Source: an uncultured Verrucomicrobiota bacterium
GTDB lineage: Bacteria; Verrucomicrobiota; Verrucomicrobiia; Opitutales; Seribacteraceae
Reading direction: 5' to 3'
Assembly (NCBI GenBank): GCA_902612125.1
Contig: CACMBV010000005.1
Span: 1 to 64,000 of the forward strand
DNA: 64,000 nt
Positions within the stretch are counted from its first letter, which is position 1. Every line of letters begins with the position of its first letter. Below the pieces are notes generated by a model. That model searched no databases, had not been told where the DNA came from, and saw only the letters and a list, made by a program, of their open reading frames with translations. Shown here one piece after another: positions 18,515-27,736 of the stretch. The translations under genes and the position numbers were made by a program.

Positions 18515-19153
18515 ATGAACAAACCGGTCAAGTGTTTGATATCAGCTGGTCCCACAAGGGAGTGGATAGATGATGTGCGATTTATCTCAAACCCATCGAG
18601 CGGGAAAATGGGATTTGAGTTGGCAAGCGTTGCCAAAAAAATGGGATTTGAAGTTACATTGGTAAGCGGTCCCGTATCCATACCCCGTCCGGATGGAGTA
18701 ATTTATAAATCGGTAGAAACTGCCATAGAAATGAGGGAAGTTTTAGTTAAGTTATTTCCCCAAAGTAGCTTAGCGATCATGACTGCGGCTGTTTCGGATC
18801 ATCGTCCGGAATTTCTTGGAAAAAAGAAAGTTAAAAAAGATGAATTCCCATCTTCCTTAAAATTCATTCGCAACCCAGATATTCTGCAGGAGTTAGGAGA
18901 CATGAAGTCCTCAAATCAGAAATTAATTGGATTTGCTGCCGAGAGTTTCGATCATTTGGCGAATGGACAAAAAAAACTCGAGGCGAAAAACCTGGACTGG
19001 ATTGTAGTGAATGACATTTCAAACCCCAAGACCGGTTTTGAATCAGAAATGAATGAGGTTACTTTATTGTCTCGAAATAATGAGCACTTTTCTTTTCCAT
19101 TATCAACCAAAAGAAAAATCGCTGCAGATATTCTTAATCAGGTATGGAAGTAA
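18515..19153 (+). CDS. coaB: Phosphopantothenate-cysteine ligase domain protein (stand-alone CoaB)
   Basis: A 212-residue protein matching only the CoaB half of the usual bifunctional CoaBC: CLISAGPTREWIDDVRFISNPSSGKMGFELA at the N-terminus, MTAAVSDHRPEF, the Lys-rich KKKVKKDE loop, IGFAAES and IVVNDISNPKTGFESEMNEVTLL. It joins cysteine to phosphopantothenate in coenzyme A synthesis. The flavin-dependent CoaC decarboxylase half is absent and must be encoded elsewhere. The 3' end overlaps the next gene, a histidine kinase, by 10 bp. Confidence 0.88.
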   Translation: MNKPVKCLISAGPTREWIDDVRFISNPSSGKMGFELASVAKKMGFEVTLVSGPVSIPRPDGVIYKSVETAIEMREVLVKLFPQSSLAIMTAAVSDHRPEFLGKKKVKKDEFPSSLKFIRNPDILQELGDMKSSNQKLIGFAAESFDHLANGQKKLEAKNLDWIVVNDISNPKTGFESEMNEVTLLSRNNEHFSFPLSTKRKIAADILNQVWK

Positions 19154-20346
19154 ACAAATCAAACCGTAACCCACTAGACCGCGTCCTCGGTCGATTGGAC
19201 GATTTAGATGAAGTAAATCTCGGAATTTTGGTTCAAAGGCTCGCGAGGGAACGTAAATTACTGGAAACAGTTTTTGATGTTATTCGGGATGGTGTATTGG
19301 TATTGGATGAAAAAGGCTTCTTGACTTATTCCAACCAACAGGGCCGAAACTTGATTGGATTGAAGGACAACCATTCCGAAAAAATCAACATTAGAAAAGC
19401 TTCTCCGGAAATTGCCCGGGCCCTGGGAATGGATAGAACAAATGATCCTTCTTATCCGGAAGTTGTGGTGAGGGAAATGCAAATTTCATATCCTGAATTA
19501 AGACAACTACGAATCTATGCCGTCCCTATTGAGAGATCAGGTGCACAAGAGGCTGAGGTGGACAAGGCTGGTCTCGCGGTGGTAATGACAGATTTTACCG
19601 AAGAGCTGGATGATTTAAACGCCAAAATAGAAAGCGAAAAAGTATCCAGTATTATGGATCTTGCTGCCGGCGTGGCCCATGAATTGGGCAACCCATTGAA
19701 TTCAATAAACATTCATCTTCAATTATTACAACGGAATTTAAAGGGGATGGAGCAAGATACCAAAACGCAAAAATCCTTACACTCCTGCATTAAGGAAGTA
19801 AAGCGTTTGGACGGAATCATTTCGCATTTTTTGAAAGCAATTCGACCTTCAGATCCAGATTTTAAAAAGATTAACCTCCTGAAAATTGTTGAAGAAACGG
19901 TTTTATTGAGGGAGAAGGAATTGAATGCAAAAAAAATCTCTGTAAGGATGGAGGCAGGGGTCAGGGAACCCATGATTCATGCAGACGCAGAGCAGATTAA
20001 ACAGGTCTTTTTCAATGTTATTGGCAATGCAGTCGATGCCGTTGGTGAAAGTTCTACCATTCGAATTGTGACAGGAATTGATGACCACTATGTATTTGCC
20101 AAAATTGTCGATCAGGGTTCAGGGATTAAAAAAGAGGATATCTCCAGGGTATTTGAGCCATATTTTACCACGAAGAAATCGGGTCATGGAATAGGCATGA
20201 TGATTGTGCACCGTATCATGCGGGATCATCGAGGAGAAGTGGGTATTGATAGCAAAGAAGGCTCGGGTACGATTGTTACATTGAATTTTCCGCGAAAATC
20301 TGCTCGTCGTACTCTTCTAGAAAGTGCAGAAAAAGAAATTTCATGA
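19144..20346 (+). CDS. NtrB-like PAS-domain sensor histidine kinase
   Basis: A 400-residue soluble-looking kinase. A PAS-like segment (about 35-150) contains VFDVIRDGVLVLDEKGFLTYSNQQG. The dimerisation/phosphoacceptor helix has His179 in AAGVAHELGNPLNSINIHLQLL. The ATPase domain shows the N box QVFFNVIGNAVDAVG, G1 IVDQGSGIKKEDISRVFEPYFTTKKSGHGIGMMIVHRIM and a final G box. No membrane segment is seen, so a cytoplasmic signal is likely. It overlaps coaB by 10 bp and the regulator by 4 bp. The true ligand is unknown. Confidence 0.9.
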   Translation: MEVNKSNRNPLDRVLGRLDDLDEVNLGILVQRLARERKLLETVFDVIRDGVLVLDEKGFLTYSNQQGRNLIGLKDNHSEKINIRKASPEIARALGMDRTNDPSYPEVVVREMQISYPELRQLRIYAVPIERSGAQEAEVDKAGLAVVMTDFTEELDDLNAKIESEKVSSIMDLAAGVAHELGNPLNSINIHLQLLQRNLKGMEQDTKTQKSLHSCIKEVKRLDGIISHFLKAIRPSDPDFKKINLLKIVEETVLLREKELNAKKISVRMEAGVREPMIHADAEQIKQVFFNVIGNAVDAVGESSTIRIVTGIDDHYVFAKIVDQGSGIKKEDISRVFEPYFTTKKSGHGIGMMIVHRIMRDHRGEVGIDSKEGSGTIVTLNFPRKSARRTLLESAEKEIS

Positions 20347-21710
20347 AACCAAATTTGCTGATTGTTGATGATGAAGAGCATACGCGTGAAGGGCTAGAAC
20401 TTGCATTGGAAGATAAATTCGAAGTCTTTCTTGCTTCGAGTGCGGAAGAGGCTTTCAATGCAATGGAGGCTGAAGAATTTGAGGTTGTCTTGACTGATTT
20501 AAGAATGTCTGGCGATTCCGGAATGAGCGTAATTGATTTTGCGATCGGTCATGCCCCTGATTCGATTTGTATTATGATGACCGCCTACGGGGAAGTGGAT
20601 GTGGCTGTGGAAGCGATGAAACGGGGAGCCTTTGACTTCCTATCCAAACCGGTAAATCTTGAGAAATTAGATTTACTGATCTTTCGTGGCTTAAACGAAA
20701 GAAAGTTAAAAAAAGAGAACCATGATCTTCATAAACGCCTGGATAAGACTTACAGTTTTGATGGAATCCTCGGGAAATCTCAGGCTCTTGAAAAAGTGCT
20801 GGAGCAGGTTCAATTAGTGGGTCCGTCCAAAGCTACAGTTTTAGTAACCGGAGAAACTGGCACAGGCAAGGAGCTCATTGCTCAGGCAATTCATCAGAAT
20901 AGTGATCGTTCACGCGGACCCTTTGTTCCGGTTCACTGTGCGGCCCTACCTTCCAACCTGCTGGAGAGTGAATTATTTGGCCATGAAAAGGGTGCATTCA
21001 CCGGAGCAATGGAGAAACGAATAGGTCGTTTTGAATCTGCCAGTAAAGGTACTTTATTTCTTGATGAAATTGGAGAAATCGATGCATCCACCCAAGTGAA
21101 GCTGCTTCGATTTCTTGAATCGAAAAGTATTGAAAGGCTGGGAAGTGCTCAGACCATTGGTTTAGATGTTCGTCTCGTCTGTGCAACGAACCGAAACTTA
21201 CGAAAAATGTCGGAAAAAGGTGAATTTCGAGAAGATCTCTTTTATCGTATGAATGTGGTTACGGTTCACTTACCACCTCTTCGAGAAAGGGGCGAAGATG
21301 TTTCTCTCTTGCTTCATCATTTCTTAAAACACTTTGCCAAAGAGAATCAATTTGATGTTCCCACTCTCAATCGAGAAGCACTTGGAGTACTCGAAAAATA
21401 TTCTTGGCCTGGAAATATCCGTGAATTGCGGAATTTTTGCGAGAACCTCGTAGTGTTAAAGCGAGGCTTGGAGATTACACCTTATGATTTGGATATGCGG
21501 TTCTCATCCACTGAGCCAAGTGCTCAAAATGTTCATTCTGTGGGAGTTGCGGTAACCCATCTTTCCGTCGAGGAAAATGAAAAAAGGCTTCTGCGCAATG
21601 CACTACTGGAATCTGGAGGAAATCGTACAAAGGCAGCGGAGTTGATGGGTATTAGTAGGCGAACATTGCATCGAAAGCTGGAGAAATGGCCGGAGCTCGA
21701 TCACAAATAA
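20343..21710 (+). CDS. NtrC-family sigma-54-dependent response regulator
   Basis: A 455-residue regulator with three domains. The receiver (1-120) has phospho-acceptor Asp52 in [13 protein letters not shown] and Lys102 in FLSKPV. The AAA+ domain has Walker A GETGTGKE (170-177), the sigma-54 contact loop GAFTGA (217-222), [10 protein letters not shown] and the arginine-finger region [12 protein letters not shown]…[12 protein letters not shown] Fis-type helix-turn-helix ends the protein ([25 protein letters not shown]). The start overlaps the kinase stop (ATGA). GAFTGA implies that the genome encodes RpoN. Confidence 0.95.
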   Translation: MKPNLLIVDDEEHTREGLELALEDKFEVFLASSAEEAFNAMEAEEFEVVLTDLRMSGDSGMSVIDFAIGHAPDSICIMMTAYGEVDVAVEAMKRGAFDFLSKPVNLEKLDLLIFRGLNERKLKKENHDLHKRLDKTYSFDGILGKSQALEKVLEQVQLVGPSKATVLVTGETGTGKELIAQAIHQNSDRSRGPFVPVHCAALPSNLLESELFGHEKGAFTGAMEKRIGRFESASKGTLFLDEIGEIDASTQVKLLRFLESKSIERLGSAQTIGLDVRLVCATNRNLRKMSEKGEFREDLFYRMNVVTVHLPPLRERGEDVSLLLHHFLKHFAKENQFDVPTLNREALGVLEKYSWPGNIRELRNFCENLVVLKRGLEITPYDLDMRFSSTEPSAQNVHSVGVAVTHLSVEENEKRLLRNALLESGGNRTKAAELMGISRRTLHRKLEKWPELDHK

Positions 21711-21717
21711 AAGTGAA

Positions 21718-21792
<75 letters not shown>

Positions 21793-21803
21793 TGTATTAA
21801 AAT

Positions 21804-21832
21804 ACAATGGGAAATCTTTTGGCTTGTGTCAA
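21804..21832 (-). promoter_or_regulatory. Candidate promoter of tRNA-Asn
   Basis: On the minus strand a perfect TTGACA (plus-strand TGTCAA, 21827-21832) is followed after 17 bases by CATTGT, then ATTTTAATACA up to the tRNA 5' end. The -35 is exact but the -10 is poor. The position fits a short-leader tRNA transcript. Confidence 0.45.
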
Positions 21833-21840
21833 CCTTGACC

Positions 21841-21886
21841 CATAAAGTAAAAGACCCTACCTTCAGTTTCCTTCTAAGGTAGGGTC
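21841..21886 (-). terminator. Rho-independent terminator of the TonB receptor gene
   Basis: A perfect 11-bp inverted repeat, GACCCTACCTT (21853-21863) and AAGGTAGGGTC (21876-21886), encloses a 12-base loop. On the minus strand it is followed by TTTTACTTTATG, so it terminates transcription coming from the receptor gene, whose stop is about 120 bp upstream. There is no T-tract on the plus side. Confidence 0.85.
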
Positions 21887-22006
21887 CCTAAGACCTATGT
21901 AGACAGTGCTGCCCCCACTTTCTACTAAAAACAAGTTATTGCGTGTGCTTTCGGATAACCTGAAACAACAAACTAGGTCTTAAATTTTATATTACTATGT
22001 TGAATC

Positions 22007-24166
22007 CTAGAAAGAACTGGTGATACTCAACATTGCATTGATAGGAGCACCAACGGATGCTTGGTGAATACTATGGGAATGGGGGAAATATAGCTCATCT
22101 GTAAGATTTTCTATATTAAGACCAACAATAGTATTTTCTGTGAGTGCATAGTTTGCACCTACATCGACACGAGCATATTCCGGCAAAATTGCTGAACTTC
22201 CTGTCTTCATAACAGTTTCATCTTGATAAATTACACCAAGATTTAAGGCAAGGCGGTCAGAAACATTGTAGTTATTCCATATGGAAAACATATTTTCTGG
22301 TGCTTCACGAAGAGGGTTACCACCGTTAGCTTTTGCATCTAAGCTAGTGTAACCTGCACTTAGAAACCATTGGTCGGTCAAAGTTCCAATAAGCTGTAGC
22401 TCGAATCCACTGATATCAGATTTTACCATCGAACTCGTCATAGTCACAGTGTCATACTCTGGTTTGTTGGCTTCTACTTCAAAATACGCAGCACTAAAGC
22501 TTAGGCCCATAGGTAGATCGTATCTCAAACCAAATTCGAGGTTTTCAAAAGTATCGGGATCAATTTTGTCATCATTTGCACTTACCTTTGCGTATTGGTC
22601 ACCTGCTTTTGGAGCAAAAGTTTCGCTGTAACTTGCATATAGAGAAGCTTGTTCAGTCAAATCAAAGATTAAACCGATACGAGGTGAAATGGTATCATCT
22701 TCATCAGATCCGGTAGTGGTACCAGAAACACCAATGTCCATGTTATCAAAACGTGCTCCTAGAATTAAATCTATTGAGTCAGTCAATGCGATCTCGTCAT
22801 TGAGATAAAATGACAATACCTTAATATCAGCAAAAGTTTGATCTGCACGTACACGATTCGCACCAGTGTAGTAATTGGTGGTGGTGTTGCCATCAGCTGT
22901 TTGGCCCACTCCGCCAGCAAGATTTCCGGGGAATTCCGCAATGCTGAATATATCAGTGTCGGCATCACCGAAAGAAACTGCATTTGTATTTGATCGAATC
23001 CAATTTGCATGATAACGGTCGTTATCATTATCAGTGTCAAGGTACTCAGCACCTACAGAGACGCTGTGGATGATTCCGCCAGTTTCAAATTCTCCAGATA
23101 GATCATAAGAAATAATGGAAGTTTTGCGTTTGGTTGTATCAACATATCCATCAAGCGCAACGGTACCGGCATTAGCATCATAACCATTCGTTTTTGCAGC
23201 ACCCCAACTATCCGGAACATAGAAATTTTGATAAAGCTTATCGTGGTGACTGTGACTAGCTGCAAGACGACCAGTGAAATTATCAGTTGCCTGGTGTTCG
23301 AAGATTGCACGAAGTATATGTGCTTCGTGTGTGGAATAGTTTTCTGTTGGGTCACCAAAAACTATATCTTTCAATGCTTTGACTGGTTTATTGTCAGCAC
23401 CGGTGGGTATTCCACGATCAATGAAGCGCTCTTGATCTAGATATTCATAGGAAATATCCAGAGTACTCCCACCACCCAGATCATATTTCAATGTAGGGTT
23501 TAGGCCAATTCCATCTCCGTAGTAAAAATCACGATGATTCTCCAAGTTTTCACCAAAGATATTGACCCGAAGTGCCGTTTTGTCATTTAGCTGCATATTT
23601 TTATCGAGCTGAACATTATGTTCGCCGAAGGTGTCAATACTTCCGCTTAGAACCGTAAAATCCTCTCCGATTTGTCCTTTTTTGGAAACACGATTGATTA
23701 AACCGTAACCACCGCCAAAACCTGAAAGAAGGGCATCAGGACCACGGATAATTTCCACTTGTTCTATGTTGTAGAGCGGACGGTAGTACTGTACGTCGTC
23801 ACGAATGCCGTCGCGGTAAAAGTCTTGCGTAGTACGTACTCCACGAATTACGGCAGCATCACGATGCCCTTCACCTTGGGAATTGTTTACACCAGGTGTG
23901 TAGTCGATTATATCGCCAACACTATTTAACCCCTGTGCTTTAATTTGATCAGCTGACATGATGGACAAACTCTTGGGTGAGCTGTCGACAGACAAAGATG
24001 TTTTAAGGCCTGAAGTTAGTGCAGGGGCATCTATCTTTGATCCAATGACATTTAACGGGTTAAGCTCAGAGGTAGTACCATCGCCGCCATCTTGAGCACT
24101 AAGATTGAAGTTGGCCAAGGCTAAAGCCAATAGGGCAACTCCGTATTTACCATTGTTTTTTTTCAT
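22007..24166 (-). CDS. TonB-dependent siderophore receptor
   Basis: A 719-residue outer-membrane receptor. Signal peptide: MKKNNGKYGVALLALALANFNLSAQ. The plug domain (about 45-170) contains SIMSADQIKAQGLNSVGDIIDYTPGV, RGVRTTQDFYRDGIRDDVQYYRPLYNIEQVEIIRGPDALLSG and GGYGLINRVSKKG, the pattern of siderophore (FhuA/FpvA-type) receptors. A 22-strand barrel follows, ending in an aromatic residue (MLSITSSF). The promoter carries double Fur-like palindromes, so iron repression is expected. No transport or synthesis genes are adjacent; the ligand cannot be read from sequence. Confidence 0.92.
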   Translation of the reverse strand: MKKNNGKYGVALLALALANFNLSAQDGGDGTTSELNPLNVIGSKIDAPALTSGLKTSLSVDSSPKSLSIMSADQIKAQGLNSVGDIIDYTPGVNNSQGEGHRDAAVIRGVRTTQDFYRDGIRDDVQYYRPLYNIEQVEIIRGPDALLSGFGGGYGLINRVSKKGQIGEDFTVLSGSIDTFGEHNVQLDKNMQLNDKTALRVNIFGENLENHRDFYYGDGIGLNPTLKYDLGGGSTLDISYEYLDQERFIDRGIPTGADNKPVKALKDIVFGDPTENYSTHEAHILRAIFEHQATDNFTGRLAASHSHHDKLYQNFYVPDSWGAAKTNGYDANAGTVALDGYVDTTKRKTSIISYDLSGEFETGGIIHSVSVGAEYLDTDNDNDRYHANWIRSNTNAVSFGDADTDIFSIAEFPGNLAGGVGQTADGNTTTNYYTGANRVRADQTFADIKVLSFYLNDEIALTDSIDLILGARFDNMDIGVSGTTTGSDEDDTISPRIGLIFDLTEQASLYASYSETFAPKAGDQYAKVSANDDKIDPDTFENLEFGLRYDLPMGLSFSAAYFEVEANKPEYDTVTMTSSMVKSDISGFELQLIGTLTDQWFLSAGYTSLDAKANGGNPLREAPENMFSIWNNYNVSDRLALNLGVIYQDETVMKTGSSAILPEYARVDVGANYALTENTIVGLNIENLTDELYFPHSHSIHQASVGAPINAMLSITSSF

Positions 24167-24191
24167 TTATAGTTTGAGTTTGGATAGGGCC

Positions 24192-24238
24192 TGAGACTGA
24201 GACTCAATCTCATTGATATTGAGACTCAATCTCAATAT
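24192..24238 (-). promoter_or_regulatory. Double palindromic operator (Fur-box-like) before the TonB receptor
   Basis: TGAGACTCAATCTCA occurs twice (24198-24212 and 24220-24234), centres 22 bp apart, with an extra half-site TGAGACT at 24192-24198. Read on the gene strand each copy is TGAGATT-G-AGTCTCA, a 7-1-7 inverted repeat with one mismatch, close in layout to Fur boxes (TGATAAT-n-ATTATCA). The second copy extends to ATATTGAGA-ctcaa-TCTCAATAT. It overlaps the predicted promoter. Binding by Fur is inferred. Confidence 0.7.
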
Positions 24239-24252
24239 GCATTTAATGTCAA
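24224..24252 (-). promoter_or_regulatory. Candidate promoter of the TonB receptor gene
   Basis: The minus strand has a perfect -35 TTGACA (plus-strand TGTCAA, 24247-24252). A 17-bp spacing places the -10 at TTGAGT (24224-24229), inside the second palindrome. The -10 is weak, but the overlap with the operator is what a repressible promoter would show. Confidence 0.5.
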
Positions 24253-24323
24253 CCCCCTTTTCCGAAACAATTCAACATCTGCAAATGATTTAAGTTATTC
24301 TTAATGCAGTCATGGTAATCGAT

Positions 24324-24355
24324 TTGACCGCTTTGTCCTTTGAATATTTTATAAC
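24324..24355 (+). promoter_or_regulatory. Candidate promoter of tRNA-Arg
   Basis: TTGACC (24324-24329) precedes an AT-rich block TATTTTATAAC (24345-24355) in which a -10 hexamer could be placed at spacing 15 to 20. The tRNA begins at 24362, so the leader would be only a few bases long. Confidence 0.4.
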
Positions 24356-24361
24356 AATAAT

Positions 24362-24436
24362 GCTCCTGTAGTTCAATGGATAGAACATTGGTCTCCGGAA
24401 CCGAAGATCTGGGTTCGACTCCCAGCGGGAGCGCCA
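24362..24436 (+). tRNA. tRNA-Arg (anticodon CCG)
   Basis: Full cloverleaf: acceptor GCTCCTG/CGGGAGC (one T-G pair), D arm GTTC AATGGATA GAAC, anticodon stem TTGGT/ACCGA with loop CTCCGGA (anticodon CCG), and T arm CTGGG TTCGACT CCCAG. Discriminator G is followed by encoded CCA (24434-24436). It stands alone between the TonB receptor promoter and the DUF3050 gene. Confidence 0.96.
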
Positions 24437-24480
24437 CTTTTCCCTTTTGATCAAAACTTGGCACGGATGGTATTTGGAGT

Positions 24481-25248
24481 ATGATGAATGTTATGAATTT
24501 TGATTCATTAATACCCCTTAAGCACAAACTTGAAGAACATCCTATTTTTGACAGGATCAACTCGATTGAGGAGTTACAAATCTTCATGGAACATCATGTA
24601 TTTGCAGTGTGGGATTTCATGTCACTGCTAAAAAAGCTTCAGAAAGATTTGGTTCCAAGCGGCTCGCCTTGGATTCCCAACCCAAATGGTAACCTAGTCA
24701 GGTTTATAAATGAAATCGTTATGGAAGAGGAGTCAGATCAGGCTTTTGGAAACGGAAATGAAATTACCTACACGAGTCATTATCAAATTTATTTGGACGC
24801 AATGTCAGAAGTGGGTGCATCAACAAAATTGATCTCGGAATTCGTAAATGAAGTCTCATTCCGAGGGATTCGAATGGCTCTAGATTATCCAGAGATTCCA
24901 GAGCCATCTTTACAATTCATGAGACATACTTTCGAACTTGTTGATGAAGGTAAGTCGCATGAAATTGCTTCTTCGTTTGCAATAGGTCGCGAAAGTATCG
25001 TGCCCCTGATGTTTCAGAGGATACTCAATCAGTCCAAACTAGGAAGTGATAAAGTACCGGTTTTCCGTTATTATTTACAGAGACATGCAGAATTAGACGG
25101 AGATCATCACGGGCCGATGGCTCTTAAGCTGTTAGAAAATATGTCTGCAGGTGATACCAGAGTTGAAACCGAAATAGTTAAACAGGCAGAAAAAAGTATT
25201 GAAGAAAGAATAATTTTCTGGGATGGCGTGCTCGACGCATTGAGTTAA
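24481..25248 (+). CDS. DUF3050 family protein (haem-oxygenase-like fold)
   Basis: A 255-residue all-helical protein that I recognise as DUF3050. Candidate metal ligands are Glu82-84 (VMEEESDQ), His100 (SHYQIYLDAM), Glu171 and the H-x3-D-x2-H set His202/Asp206/His209 (RHAELDGDHHG), the last being the pattern of haem-oxygenase-like diiron oxygenases. No signal peptide. The track start is ATG at 24481, but 24484, or 24493 (MNFDSL), is also possible. It follows tRNA-Arg by 44 bp and converges on an epimerase-like gene. Substrate unknown. Confidence 0.75.
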   Translation: MMNVMNFDSLIPLKHKLEEHPIFDRINSIEELQIFMEHHVFAVWDFMSLLKKLQKDLVPSGSPWIPNPNGNLVRFINEIVMEEESDQAFGNGNEITYTSHYQIYLDAMSEVGASTKLISEFVNEVSFRGIRMALDYPEIPEPSLQFMRHTFELVDEGKSHEIASSFAIGRESIVPLMFQRILNQSKLGSDKVPVFRYYLQRHAELDGDHHGPMALKLLENMSAGDTRVETEIVKQAEKSIEERIIFWDGVLDALS

Positions 25249-25265
25249 TCAAGCAGATTTCAGAC

Positions 25266-26177
25266 TTAGGCTAATTCAATTTCAACGGTAAATTCATCCC
25301 GGGCTGCGGGACCAACCAAACGGGTTGTCCCGTTTGCCGGTGAATTGGGGGGTGACATCCATGGCTCCACACAAAAGTATGGGCTCTCTGGCTTTGTCCA
25401 TGTGACAAAGGTTAATCGTGATCCCGTTTTTGCTCCACCTACTTCGGAAATTCGTATGGTTTCCTCACCGTTGCCCAGACAGATCTCCGCCGAGGGCTCA
25501 GTCGTCTGGTTAAAAATATTGTTGACCAGATCGGGAGCGTCTAGTCGGTAACAGTCATCCTTCGATGATGCTCTCTTGATCAAATTCCCCCCGTTTTGGT
25601 ATTGATATACCGAATTTGCACGAATCTTTAAGGTATGTTCTCGAAGTGTTAAATGTTTCCTCCAAGGAACCTGAAAATAAGGATGTAAGCCGGCCGACCA
25701 GGGTATAGGAGTTCTTCCTTCATTTTCTAAGATCAGACTAATCTGTAGTGATAATTCAAGAAAATGGTAAATTACCGTAAAAGTGTAGTCGTAAGGGTAG
25801 GATTGTTTTTCTTTTTGTATCAGTTCTACTTCGAAACCAGACTGATCAATTGAACGGACATGGAAGTCAGCATCCTTAGCAAAGCCATGCATAGGCATGC
25901 TCACTGGGTCGCCAGAGGAGGGGGACCATTTGTCTTCCTTGCCATCATGAAAACATCTACCGGCGAAAGGAAATAGAATCGGAATACCCCCATGAACATT
26001 ACGAATACCGCTTTCGCCAATTGTTTCCGGCCAATGAATAACATCCCTAACCGAGCCATCTGCCATGTTAAGATGCCAATTCATGAGCAATGCCCCCTTT
26101 TCGGGCGAAGCAAGAAAGGTAGATGGACCGACATCCCATCTTCTAATTTCCTGATTTTGATAGCTGATTTTTTCCAT
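25266..26177 (-). CDS. Aldose 1-epimerase family protein
   Basis: A 303-residue galactose-mutarotase-like protein. Visible landmarks are VHGGIPILFPFAGRC, PMHGFAKDADF with a catalytic-type His, SAGLHPYFQVPW with the second His, and near the end VTWTKPESPYFCVEPWMSPPNSPA with the catalytic-type Glu. It resembles the D-hexose-6-phosphate mutarotase (YeaD) branch. The track begins at a TTG (26225); I prefer the ATG at 26177 (MEKISYQNQE), which aligns with the domain start. Exact sugar specificity cannot be told. Confidence 0.82.
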   Translation of the reverse strand: MEKISYQNQEIRRWDVGPSTFLASPEKGALLMNWHLNMADGSVRDVIHWPETIGESGIRNVHGGIPILFPFAGRCFHDGKEDKWSPSSGDPVSMPMHGFAKDADFHVRSIDQSGFEVELIQKEKQSYPYDYTFTVIYHFLELSLQISLILENEGRTPIPWSAGLHPYFQVPWRKHLTLREHTLKIRANSVYQYQNGGNLIKRASSKDDCYRLDAPDLVNNIFNQTTEPSAEICLGNGEETIRISEVGGAKTGSRLTFVTWTKPESPYFCVEPWMSPPNSPANGTTRLVGPAARDEFTVEIELA

Positions 26178-26248
26178 GTATTTCAATTGTCCATTCTTTC
26201 CGGTTTGCGCAAATACATTAATCAAACAAAATTAATTCTATCCTTTCC

Positions 26249-27736
26249 ATGTTACTTACATTACCCAAATTTGTTTTACTTCTTGTTTTATTCTGTGCCT
26301 TTGCTCTGGCTGATGAAAACGCTTCGGATGTCAATTCCTCCTCTTCAACCTCATCTTTTGAAGGAACTAATAGTAAAATAACTGCTTTTCAAATACCTGT
26401 ACGTGATCAAATTGGACCACCTATCCTTGATATTTTACGTCGTGGATTGAAAGATGCCATCCGAGACAAGGCAGACTTGGTTATTCTGGACATGGATACA
26501 CCGGGAGGAGAGCTCGGGGTAACATTGGAAATAATGGAGGAAATCATCGAAAATTTAGAAAAGTTTGATGGAAGAATTATTACCTATGTAAATGATGAAG
26601 CAATCTCTGCAGGGGCATACATAGCGATTGCCACCAGTGAAATTGCTTTTTCTCCAAAATCACAAATCGGAGCCGCTGAAGCAGTCAGCGGCGGAGGTGC
26701 CAACATTGATTCTTCGATGAAGAGGAAAATTAATTCTTATCTTAAGGCGAAAATTCGAAATTATGCAGGCGATTACAGATACCGTTCGCAAGTCATGGCT
26801 GCGATGATGGATGCAAATGAGAGCCTGATCATCGAGGGGGAGCCTTTGAAAACAGAAACAGGAAGCCTAATAAAAAAGCCTGGTGAATTGTTAACCCTCA
26901 CCGGTCAGGAAGCATGTCAAAATTATGGCAACCCCCCTGCCCCGCTGCTGGGTTTTGGCGTGTATGATTCAGTCGAAGATATAATGAAAGATAGATACGG
27001 TTCTGAACAATGGCAGATTAAGAAGATGGAAATTAATTGGGCAGAGGAAATGGGGTTGTGGCTCAATGGCATTGCTCCGCTAATTCTTAGCATCGGTTTG
27101 GTTTGTATATTTGTGGAATTCAAGACACCAGGCTTTGGTGTTTTTGGCGTTGCCGGGATTATTCTTCTGCTTGTTTTCTTCGGATCAAAATATGTGGCAG
27201 GATTAGCAGGGCAGGAGGAATTATTGGTTTTTCTATTGGGAGCTTGCCTAGTTTTGGTGGAGATCTTTTTGGCACCAGGTTTGGTAATACCCGGAGTTTT
27301 GGGAATTGCGTTGATGATGGGCGGTATTTTTTGGGCAATGATAGATGTATGGCCGACTCCTGATTTTCAATGGAGTATGGAAGTGATCCGCCCACCTTTA
27401 TGGGAAATGATACAGACTTTAGGGCTGGTGTTTTTGTTCGGTCTGCTGGTCTCAAAATTTTTACCCAAAACATCTATGTGGAAAAAACTTGTTCTTTCCA
27501 CAACTCTTGGAGGTGAGGGGATATTAAAAGAGAATATGCAGAATCAAAAGTCGACCAGTCAATTGGTTGGCAAAATGGGAAAATCCATTTCAGAATTGTA
27601 TCCAATTGGACAAATTGAATTGGATGGAATCCGCTATGATGCGCGTTCGGACATGGGTAAAATCGCCAAAGGAGAGAAAATTGAAGTTATCAAAAAAACA
27701 GAATTTGAACTGGTCGTTAGGCTCGTGGAAACATGA
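26249..27736 (+). CDS. Long-form NfeD protein with ClpP-class serine protease domain
   Basis: A 495-residue membrane protease. Signal peptide 1-21 (…FALADE). A periplasmic ClpP/S49-type domain (about 45-240) has DMDTPGGELG and the nucleophile Ser120 in ISAGAYIAIATS, with Lys158 or Lys160 (MKRKINSY) as the candidate general base. It has an insert with DANESLIIEGEPLKTETGSLI. Several membrane helices (about 270-370) are followed by a C-terminal OB-fold NfeD domain (IGQIELDGIRYDARSD). Its stop overlaps the short NfeD start (ATGA). Such NfeD proteins pair with flotillins or stomatins. Confidence 0.9.
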   Translation: MLLTLPKFVLLLVLFCAFALADENASDVNSSSSTSSFEGTNSKITAFQIPVRDQIGPPILDILRRGLKDAIRDKADLVILDMDTPGGELGVTLEIMEEIIENLEKFDGRIITYVNDEAISAGAYIAIATSEIAFSPKSQIGAAEAVSGGGANIDSSMKRKINSYLKAKIRNYAGDYRYRSQVMAAMMDANESLIIEGEPLKTETGSLIKKPGELLTLTGQEACQNYGNPPAPLLGFGVYDSVEDIMKDRYGSEQWQIKKMEINWAEEMGLWLNGIAPLILSIGLVCIFVEFKTPGFGVFGVAGIILLLVFFGSKYVAGLAGQEELLVFLLGACLVLVEIFLAPGLVIPGVLGIALMMGGIFWAMIDVWPTPDFQWSMEVIRPPLWEMIQTLGLVFLFGLLVSKFLPKTSMWKKLVLSTTLGGEGILKENMQNQKSTSQLVGKMGKSISELYPIGQIELDGIRYDARSDMGKIAKGEKIEVIKKTEFELVVRLVET

